Assembly: GCA_905221605.1 (NCBI GenBank)
Contig: CAJNDS010001242.1
Location: 1-27,003, forward strand
DNA from: Symbiodinium natans
Lineage: Eukaryota > Sar > Dinophyceae > Suessiales > Symbiodiniaceae
Length of the DNA stretch: 27,003 bases
Direction of reading: 5' to 3'
The position numbers were made by a program, and so were the translations under genes. Below, one piece after another: positions 19,809-27,003 of this stretch (its first letter is position 1; each line of letters starts with the position of its first letter). Under the pieces are notes generated by a model. That model worked only from the letters and a program-made list of their open reading frames with translations, was not told the origin of the DNA and did no database searches.

Positions 19809-20426
19809 CTACGGGCCTGTGGCTTTCTCTGAGATGTAGACAACTTGCACGTGCACGACGTCGTTGCTCAAGCTGTGACCCAACAGTTCACGCCAGCTCC
19901 AGGTGTCTGTGATCACGCCCCCGCCCAAGACCAGCTTCGTGGTGTCGAGGGGGATGGGTCCTGCAGGACCGCTGTCCAAATCGTGAAGCAAGACTTCCCT
20001 GGCGCTGCGATATTGCAGCGTTTCCGCCGGGATAGGCTTCTTAATTTCTTGTCGTCTGAGACGTAGTTGGCGCAGGGAGAGACGGCGATCTGGGCTGTTT
20101 CCTTCGTGCAAAGTGTGCAGCCAGGCTTCCCGGAAAGACTCGCACGGTTCGACATGGCAGAGTGGATAAGGCTTCGAGGTGTGGGTTTCGCTACCTTGCA
20201 TGTTCAGGTACTTCACCGTCATGTTGGCGAGACGCTGGCGGTATTCATTCTGGATTTCCATTTCTTTGCTCCACTGTACTCTCTCACGCGCATCTTCCTC
20301 GGCTTCGCGCTGCATCTCACTGTCGACCCAGTCCCAGTCGTCGAACCCGTCCTCGAAGTCCGCCTGTTCGGAGTCGCGAATCGAGTGGTCTCTGCTCTCC
20401 AAGTCCTCGCACGTGTCTTCGAGCAT
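19809..20426 (-). CDS. Acidic accessory ORF upstream of RepHel, right copy
   Basis: This is a 205-codon frame from ATG at 20426, intact, differing from the left copy by one residue inside the ATG-to-stop region (T for I in GSETHTS) and one before the ATG. Same acidic N-terminus, charged middle and weakly ubiquitin-like C-terminal end. It lies upstream of the near full-length RepHel on the same strand. The candidate splice acceptor just upstream is mutated here (AG to AT at 20445), which could change how its mRNA is made. Function not recognised. Confidence 0.55.
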   Translation of the reverse strand: MLEDTCEDLESRDHSIRDSEQADFEDGFDDWDWVDSEMQREAEEDARERVQWSKEMEIQNEYRQRLANMTVKYLNMQGSETHTSKPYPLCHVEPCESFREAWLHTLHEGNSPDRRLSLRQLRLRRQEIKKPIPAETLQYRSAREVLLHDLDSGPAGPIPLDTTKLVLGGGVITDTWSWRELLGHSLSNDVVHVQVVYISEKATGP

Positions 20427-20585
20427 GCTGTCGCACCAGTCGACATGAGAAACAAGACAGCGGCCATGTTCCAAAAACGAAACGAACAGCTGCGACGATT
20501 GAGATTTGTACCCCAATGGTTGCCTGGCCGCAGCGGGACACGGATGAAGACTTTAAAACGATTCGAATTGAGCCCAAGCGCGCTG
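20427..20585 (-). promoter_or_regulatory. Leader-like module 2, right copy, acceptor lost
   Basis: Mirror of 9962-10120. The GCGCTTGGGCTCAATTCGAA anchor and the TTGTTTCTCA tract are kept, but the acceptor dinucleotide reads AT in place of AG. Confidence 0.38.
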
Positions 20586-20722
20586 CACAAGCAACAAAAA
20601 GCACGGGAAGGCTCGGCCGTCCCTACCTTCTCACAAGCTCAAGAAAGAGGTGCAACATGGCTCAACAATGCACAGAAGAAGCGAGTAGCCCATGACCGGC
20701 CGTTTCTGTGGAATTTTGAGAG

Positions 20723-21250
20723 TCAGAGCGAATGAAGATTGGCGTGAAACAGATGTTCTGCCAGCGACTGCTTGTGCCGTAGCCTGCATCGCGGCAGCTT
20801 TTCTAAGAGAAGAAACGGTCCGGCCACTGGCTGCTCTTCTGGCTGCCATCGTCCGTTGATCAGGATTGCCAGATGCGTCTGCCGCGACAGTGCTTCGTGA
20901 CTATGGGCTTCAGATCCCATGGCTGAGATGACGTCGCCGACCGTGACGTTCTGAAGGGCCTAGAAGCTCACAGGTCGAAACAGCATGGCAATACGGTATT
21001 TGTGGGCTTCCGGTTCATTCAGCCCAGCAGCTGTCCAGCGCACAGAGCCTGCGACGTGGCCGGCCATGGTCCGCAAATTTGCGATCGGGCCACCGTCCCA
21101 CTTCAGCTCGCAGTTCAGGCCCCCCAACAGCCGCAGCGGTTGGCCATTGCAACTCGCATCAGTTGAGCTGAGAAACAAGGGATGCGAAAATGCTCTCAAG
21201 ACCTTTTGCGGTGACAGAGGCTTGCGCCCGAAATGGCTGTGGATGAAGAC
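20723..21250 (-). pseudogene. Unrecognised reading frame interrupted by one TAG, right copy
   Basis: Mirror of 9297-9824 with the same open frame on both sides of a TAG at 20960-20962, and the same candidate ATGs. No family recognised. Keeping the frame open on both sides of one stop over 528 bases is suggestive of a former gene but is not decisive on its own. Confidence 0.35.
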
Positions 21251-21278
21251 TTAAGGCTGTTCATATTGAGCCAAAGCG
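21152..21278 (-). repeat. Leader-like module 1, right copy
   Basis: Mirror of 9269-9395; diverged direct repeat of 20427-20585, sharing the GGCTCAAT...AAGTCTTCATCC and TTGTTTCTCAG anchors in the same order on the minus strand. Confidence 0.5.
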
Positions 21279-21283
21279 CACGG
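21221..21283 (-). other. Relict dinoflagellate spliced-leader sequences, right copy
   Basis: 21221-21243 is identical in reverse complement to 9304-9326, the spliced-leader-like 23-mer; 21266-21283 mirrors the shorter upstream match. It is a copy made with the arm, not independent evidence. Confidence 0.48.
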
Positions 21284-21284
21284 T

Positions 21285-21446
21285 GTGAGCGGTAAACGCT
21301 GGCCCCTATTCAGGTTGAGGCAAGCAAACAGGAATTGCTGGTGTCAGGACTTTGTGTTGACTGAAGCGACTCGGCTGCACCCCATTCTGGTTGAGCATAA
21401 GCACCTGGCACATGGCCCCCATTCAGGTTGAGGACAAGCAAACGTG
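21285..21446. repeat. Decayed satellite-like units, right
   Basis: Mirror of 9101-9262: three loose CCCCATTC(A/T)GGTTGAG copies and one GCGACTCGGCTGCA segment at 21366-21379, oriented opposite to the satellite C array of this arm. Confidence 0.58.
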
Positions 21447-23400
21447 GTTCTCCTTCATAAAATGCACCAGCGTAAGGGTTTCCAGCTCTTGGAAGGCCTT
21501 GCCAGGTAGTTCTCTTTCATAGAATGCACCAGGATAAGGATTTCCAGCTCTTGGAAGGCCTTGCCAGGTAGTTCTCCTTCATAAATGCACCAGGATAAGG
21601 ATTTCCAGCTCTTGGAAGGCCTTGCCAGGTAGTTCTCCTTCATAAAATGCACCAGAATAAGGATTTCCAGTTCTTGGAAGGCCTTGCCAGGTAGTTCTCC
21701 TTCATAAAATGCACCAGGATAAGGATTTCCAGCTCTTGGAAGGCCTTGCCTTTTCCAGCTCGCAGAAGGCCTTTCCAGGTAGCTCTTTCATAAAATGCAC
21801 CAGGATAAGGATTTCCAGCTCGCGGAAGGCCTTTCCAGGTAGTTCTCCTTCATAAAATGCACCGGATAAGGATTTCCAGGTCGCGGAAGGCCTTTCCAGG
21901 TAGTTCTCCTTCATAAAATGCACCAGGATAAGGATTTCCAGCTCTTGGAAGGCCTTTCCAGGTAGTTCTCCTTCATAAAATGCACCGGATAAGGATTTCC
22001 AGCTCGCGGAAGGCTTTTCCAGGTAGTTCTCCTTCATAAAATGCACCAGGATAAGCATTTCCATCTCGCGGAAGGCCTTTCCAAGTAGTTCTTCTTCAGA
22101 AAAAAGCACCAGGATAAGGATTTCCAGCTCGCGGAAAGCCTTTCCAGGTAGTTCTCCTTCATAAAATGCACCAGGATAAGGATTTCCAGCTCGCGGAAGG
22201 CATTTCCAGGTAGTTCTCCTTCATAAAATGCACCAGGATAACGATTTCCAGCTCGCAGAAGGCCTTTCCAGGTAGTTCTCCTTCATAAAATGCACCAGGA
22301 TAAGGATTTCCAGCTTGCGGAAGGCCTTTCCAGGTAGTTCTCCTTCATAAAATGCACCAGGATAAGGATTTCCCTTTCCAGGTAGTTATCCTTCATAAAA
22401 TGCACTAGGATAAGGATTTCCAGCTCTTGGAAGGCCTTTCCAGGTAGTTCTCCTTCATAAAATGCACCAGGATAAGCATTTCCAGCTCGCGGAAGGCCTT
22501 TCCAAGTAGTTCTTCTTCAGAAAAAAGCACCAGGATAAGGATTTCCAGCTCGCGTAAAGCCTTTCCAGGTAGTTCTCCTTCATAAAATGCACCAGGATAA
22601 GGATTTCCAGCTCGCGGAAGGCATTTCCAGGTAGTTCTCTTTCATAAAATGCACCAGGATGAGGATTTCCAGCTCGCAGAAGGCCTTACCAGGTGGTTCT
22701 CCTTCATAAAATGCACCAGGATAAGGATTTCCAGCTCGCGGAAGGCCTTTCCAGGTAGTTCTCCTTCATAAAATGCACCAGGATAAGAGCCTTTCCAGGT
22801 AGTTCTCCTTCATAAAATGAACCAGGATAAGGATTTCCAGCTCTTGGAAGGCCTTGCCAGTTAGTTCTCCTTCATAAAATGCACCAGAATAAGGATTTCC
22901 AGTTCTTGGAAGGCCTTGCCAGGTCGTTCTCCTTCATAAAATGCACCAGGATAAGGATTTCCAGCTCTTGGAAGGCCTTGCCAGGTAGTTCTCCCAGAAA
23001 ATGCACCGGGATAAGGATTTCCGCTCTGGAAGGCCTTGCCAGGTAGTTCTCCTTCATAAAATGCACCAGGATAAGGATTTCCAGCTCTTGGAAGGCCTTG
23101 CCAGGTAGTTCTCCTTCATAAAATGCACCAGGATAAGGATTTCCAGCTCTTGGAAGGCGTTGCTAGTTCTCCTTCATAAAATGTACCAGGATAAGGATTT
23201 CCAGCTCTTGGAAGGCCTTGCCAGGTAGTTCTCCTTCATAAAATGCACCAGGATAAGGATTTCCAGCTCTTGGAAGGCTGTCAGGTAGTTCTCCTTCATA
23301 AAATGCACCAGGATAAGGATTTCCAGCTCTTGGAAGGCCTTGCCAGGTAGTTCTCCTTCATAAAATGCACCAGGATAAGGATTTCCAGCTCTTGGAAGCA
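21447..23400. repeat. Satellite B tandem array, main right block
   Basis: About 31 units, mirror of 7147-9100. The rare variant CAGAAAAAAGCACC occurs at about 22098 and 22519, again 421 bp apart. Several units differ from the left arm (for example the shortened unit at about 22992-23032 and the one at 23155-23172), so the arrays have drifted. The open frames are repeat translations. Confidence 0.93.
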
Positions 23401-24737
23401 GCTTTGCAGCCGAGTCGCCCGGGATTCTCCTTAATTGGTTGGCGATAAGCTTACCAGCTGGGATTTGCAGCCGAGTCGCCTGGGATTCTCCTTAATTGGT
23501 TGGCGAGAAGCTTTCCAGCTGGGATTTGCAGCCGAGTCGCCTGGGATTCTCTTCATTGGTTGGCGATAAGCTTTCCAGCTGAGGTTTGCAGCCGAGTCGC
23601 CCGGGATTCTCCTTAATTGGTTGGCGATAAGCTTTCCAGCTGAGATTTGCAGCCGAGTCGCCTGGGATTCTTCTTAATTGGTTGGCGATAAGCTTTCCAG
23701 CTGAGATTTGCAGCCGAGTCGCCCGGGATTCTCCTTAATTGGTTGGCGAGAAACTTTCCAGCTGAGATTTGCAGCCGAGTCGCCTGGGATTCTCCTTAAT
23801 TGGTTGGCGATAAGCTTTCCAGCTTTGCAGCCGAGTCGCCCGGGATTTTCCTTAATTGGTTGGCGATAAGCTTTCCAGCTTTGCAGCCGAGTCGCCCGGG
23901 ATTCTCCTTAATTGGTTGGCGATCAGCTTTCCAGCTTTGCAGCCGAGTCGCCCGGGATTCTCCTTAATTGGTTGGCGATAAGCTTTCCAGCTGGGATTTG
24001 CAGCCGAGTCGCCCGAGATTCTCCTTAATTGGTTGGCGATAAGCTTTCCAGCTTTGCAGCCGAGTCGCCCGGGATTCTCCTTAACTGGTTGGCGATAAGC
24101 TTTCCAGCTGGGATTTGCAGCCGAGTCGCCTGGGATTCTCCTTAATTGGTTGGCGATAAGCTTTCCAGCTTTGCAGCCGAGTCGCCCGGGATTCTCCTTA
24201 ATTGGTTGGCGATAAGCTTTCCAGCTGGGATTTGCAGCCGAGTCGCACGGGATTCTCCTTAATTGGTTGGCGATAAGCTTTCCAGCTTTGCAGCCGAGTC
24301 GCCTGGGATTCTCCTTAATTGGTTGGCGATAAGCTTTCTAGCTTTGCAGCCGAGTCGCCTGGGATTCTCCGTAATTGGTTGGCGATAATCTTTTCAGCTT
24401 TGCAGCCGAGTCGCCCGGGATTCTCCTCAATTGGTTGGCGATAAGCTTTCCAGCTGGGATTTGCAGCCGAGTCGCCCGGGATTCTCCTTAATTGGTTGGC
24501 GATAAGCTTTCCAGCTTTGCAGCCGAGTCGCCCGGGATTCTCCTTAATTGGTTGGCGATAAGCTTTCCAGCTGGGATTTGCAGCCGAGTCGCCTGGGATT
24601 CTCCTTAATTGGTTGGCGATACGCTTTCTAGCTTTGCAGCCGAGTCGCCTGGGATTCTCCTTAATTGGTTGACGATAAGCTTTCCAGCTGGGATGTGCAG
24701 CCGAGTCGCCCGGGATTCTCCTTAATTTGTTGGCGAT
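23401..24737. repeat. Satellite C tandem array, right copy (23 units)
   Basis: Counted from the outer end there are 23 units, the same number as the left copy. Units 1-7 and 14-23 match the left arm in length class. Units 8-13 alternate 56, 61, 56, 61, 56, 61 bp, while the left arm has six 61 bp units there. This accounts for most of the 12 bp length difference between the arrays. Confidence 0.93.
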
Positions 24738-25045
24738 CCTGGCAGTTTTCCTTCATAAATTGCACCAGGATAAGAGGCCTTTCCAGGTAGTTCTCCCTCG
24801 TGAAATGCACCAAGAAGGCCTTTCCAGGTAGTTCTCCTTCATGAAATGCACCAGGATAAGGATTTCCAGCTCTTTGAAGGCCTTTCCAAATAATTCTCCT
24901 TCATAAAATGCACCAGGATAAGGATTTCCAGCTCTTTGAAGGCATTTCCAGGTAGTTCTCCTTCGCAAAAAAAGCACCAGGATTTCCAGCTATTTGAAGA
25001 CAGGATAAGGATTTCCAGCTTTTTTTTCAAGGCCTTTCCATGTAG
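24738..25045. repeat. Satellite B, short degenerate right block
   Basis: Mirror of 5491-5797, about five damaged 62 bp units with a poly-A tract near 24967 and an eight-base poly-T near 25020 on the plus strand. Confidence 0.87.
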
Positions 25046-25781
25046 ATGTGATCAGAATGCAGCGTGTTCCCTTCCCTAATTGGGTCGGGATGTGATCAGG
25101 GCCGCGCAACCAAGGTAGCCCTGCATTCCCCTCTCTAGTTGGGTCGGGATGTGATCAGTGCCTGTAAATGCAGGCACAGAGCCTTGCGTTCCCCTCCCTA
25201 GTTGGGTCGGGATGTGATCAGGGCCGGTAAATGCAGCCAAGGAGCCTTGGTCAGGATGTGATCAGGGCCTGTGTGAATGCAGTCAAGGTATTTGCCTCCT
25301 TAATTGGGTCGGGATGTGATCAGGGCCTGTGTGAATGCAGCCAAAGAGCCTTGTATTTGCCTTTAATTGGGTCGGGATGTGATCAGGGCCTTTGTAACTG
25401 CTCCCAAGGAGCCTTTGCGTTCCCTTCCCTAACTGGGTCAGGATGTGATCAGGGCCTGTGTAAATGCAGCCAAGGAGCCTTGCATTCCCTCCCTGACTGG
25501 GGCGGATGTGATCAGGGCCTGCGTGAACGCAGCCAAGGAGCCTTGGCCTCCCTAATTGGGTAGGGATGTGATCAGGGCCTGTGTATGAAGCCAAGGAGCC
25601 TTGTGTTCCCTTCAGGGTGTGAGCAGGACCTGTGCAGATGCAGCCAAGGAGCCTTGCATTCCCCTCCCTAATTGGGTCGGGATGTGATCAGGGCCTGTAA
25701 ATGCAGGCACAGAGGCTTGTGTTCCCCTGCCTAGTTCGGTCGGGATGTGATCAGGGCCGGTAAATGCAGCCAAGGAGCCTT
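25046..25781. repeat. Satellite A tandem array, inner right block
   Basis: About eleven units in reverse orientation (CCTAATTGGGTCGGGATGTG, ATCAGGGCCTGTGTAAATGC), many shortened; mirror of 4755-5490. No gene is visible. Confidence 0.9.
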
Positions 25782-26471
25782 GCGCTGCGCTCTCTTCTCT
25801 AAAGAATGCTCAGTGATAAGCAATCTCAGGTGCTTTTTGGGATGTCCCTCATGGCTGTAAACACCTGACCTTTGCCCTCTTGGTACTTGGTCTTCCCGCC
25901 TGGAGCCTGCTGGTTGCCGATCCTCACGTTGATGTTGCCCGAGAGCTTGCGAGCGTATTGGGAGAAGCTTCCATATCCATTCTGCCATCCGCCTGTGCCC
26001 GTGGAAAACAGGTGTGGGAAGAACTTCACGTCCATGTCGTCCGTGAGCTCCGAAGTGCTTCGGATTTTCTGCAGCTCCACAGTGTCCGCTCTGGGGGCTT
26101 TCAGCTCTTTGGGGATCAGGTACGTCATCTCTAGCCTGTCTTCCTTCTCTTCCATTGTTTCGACAGAGGCCGCTGCGTTTTCCGAGTGCTGCGCTTCGCC
26201 CCCAAGGCCGAGGAGTGTGAGCCACCGGACTCCCCCGTTTGGCGCCCTTGGGAGGTTTCGCGGTCTGTCGTTGCCGCTGCGCTTGTACACGGCTGCACTT
26301 TTCCAGCGAGGATGATTTCCATTCTTGTTAAGGCTCCCTCCACTGCTGGGTTTGCCCGGTAGAGGCGGTGCTGCGCTTTCAGCTCTTGCAAGGCTTTGTG
26401 CAAGCAGTCTAGACGAGCTGGGGAAGCGGTCTTGCCCTGCACTCCTTCCACCAGGACAGTGCCATCTTCCT
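25782..26471 (-). pseudogene. RepHel fragment inserted in satellite A, right copy
   Basis: Mirror of 4063-4754, encoding the same diverged piece of the Rep N-terminal region with the same 27-residue in-frame gap. Here the A run has four bases (26299-26302 on the plus strand as T), so the first half stays in frame into the linker. The G run has five bases (26199-26203), not six, and shifts the frame there. Each arm is therefore broken at a different homopolymer. The TGA end is shared. It has no catalytic motifs. Confidence 0.85.
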
Positions 26472-27003
26472 GGTGCCTTGTGTTTCTCTCCCTAATTGGG
26501 TCAGGATGTGATCAGGGCCTGTGTAAATGCAGCCAAGGAGCCTTGCGTTCCCCTCCCGAATTGGGTCGGGATGTGATCAGGGGCTGTGTAAATGCAGCCA
26601 AGGAGCCTTTGTATTCACCTCCCTAATTGGGTCGGGATGTGATCAAGACCTGTGTAAATGCAGCCAAGGAGCCTTGTGATTCTCCCTAATTTGGTCGGGA
26701 TGTGATCAGGGCCTGTGTAAATGCAGCCAAGGAGCCTTGCATTCCCCTCCCAGGGCCTGTGTAAATGCAGCCAGGGAGCCTTGCCTTGCCCTCCCTAAAT
26801 GGGTCAGGATGTGATCAGGGTTTGTGTAAATGCAGCCAAGGAGCCTTGCATTCCCCTCCCTAATTGGGTCGGGATGTGACCAGGGCCTGTTTGCATGCAG
26901 GCAAGGAGCCTTGGCATTCCCCTCCCTAATTGGGTCGGGATGTGATCAGGGCCTGTGTAAATGCAGCCAAGGAGCCTTGCATTCCCCTCCCTAATTGGGT
27001 CGG
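26472..27003. repeat. Satellite A tandem array, outer right block
   Basis: About eight units in reverse orientation, mirror of 3530-4062, running off the window end. One unit differs clearly from its mirror (TTTGCATGCAGGCAAGGAGC at about 26890 versus the left-arm unit at about 3625-3645). Confidence 0.93.

Larger units (their letters stand above)
16551..27003 (-). repeat. Right arm of giant imperfect palindrome
   Basis: Reverse complement of 3530-13996, still pairing at the last base of the window. It carries the same order of genes and satellites as the left arm on the opposite strand. Its RepHel copy is joined to the loop and is the near full-length one, so on the minus strand the right arm plus loop look like the parental order and the left arm like the fold-back copy. 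Confidence 0.97.

Noticed and set aside
3530-27003. Simple missed-adapter hairpin read
   Set aside because: Such an artefact would have almost no loop and the same unit order in both arms. Here there is a 2554 bp loop and a different satellite C order. Amplification or assembly chimerism is still possible and is kept as a caveat.
1-27003. Helitron termini (5' TC and 3' CTRR with a hairpin)
   Set aside because: Short CTRR-like strings with nearby inverted repeats are too common to assign, and the native 3' end appears to have been lost at the junction.

Overview
The window looks like repeat-rich nuclear DNA of a eukaryote, most likely a dinoflagellate. It holds a Helitron-type replicase/helicase (RepHel) transposon gene, embedded in three families of 61-65 bp tandem satellite. 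There are splice-site-like signals, and there are no bacterial operons, rRNA or tRNA genes that I can see. The dinoflagellate call rests mainly on a 23-nt sequence at 9304-9326 (mirrored at 21221-21243). It matches the dinoflagellate trans-spliced leader (recalled consensus) at 18 of 22 positions with one inserted base. I put the organism call at about 0.6.

The dominant structure is a giant imperfect palindrome. Positions 3530-13996 are the reverse complement of 16551-27003 (paired coordinates sum to about 30547 near the centre and 30533 at the window edge). The arms surround a single-copy loop at 13997-16550. The right arm is still palindromic where the window ends, so each arm is at least 10.4 kb. 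The genic parts of the arms differ by only a few substitutions and single-base indels. The satellite arrays differ more, including a block of repeat units with a different order.

From outside to inside each arm contains: satellite A (65 bp); a ~690 bp fragment of a second, diverged RepHel inserted in satellite A; more satellite A; a short satellite B block (62 bp); satellite C (61/56 bp, 23 units); a long satellite B block; a short stretch of decayed satellite-like units; a leader-like module with relict spliced-leader sequence; a reading frame interrupted by one TAG; a small acidic ORF; and the 5' two thirds of RepHel. Positions 1-3529 hold further satellite A and B whose mirror would lie beyond the window.

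The loop carries the RepHel helicase half on the minus strand, so the right arm plus loop make one nearly full-length gene (19601 down to 13975, about 1875 codons). It has an N-terminal zinc ribbon-like motif, seven 32-residue charged repeats, a second Cys cluster, the Helitron Rep domain (HUH and two-tyrosine motifs), a PIF1-type SF1 helicase and a C-terminal zinc-finger-like motif. One single-base deletion breaks it near 18465. The left arm has only the Rep half, intact at that site but broken by a different single-base deletion near 13864, just before the catalytic tyrosines. The RepHel fragments in satellite A show the same complementary pattern. These indels are therefore either post-duplication mutations or consensus errors.

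The layout suggests a fold-back duplication of a Helitron locus lying in satellite DNA related to it by position. Whether the palindrome is genomic, or a chimera from amplification or assembly, cannot be settled from sequence alone. The differing unit order in satellite C argues against a simple read-through hairpin artefact.
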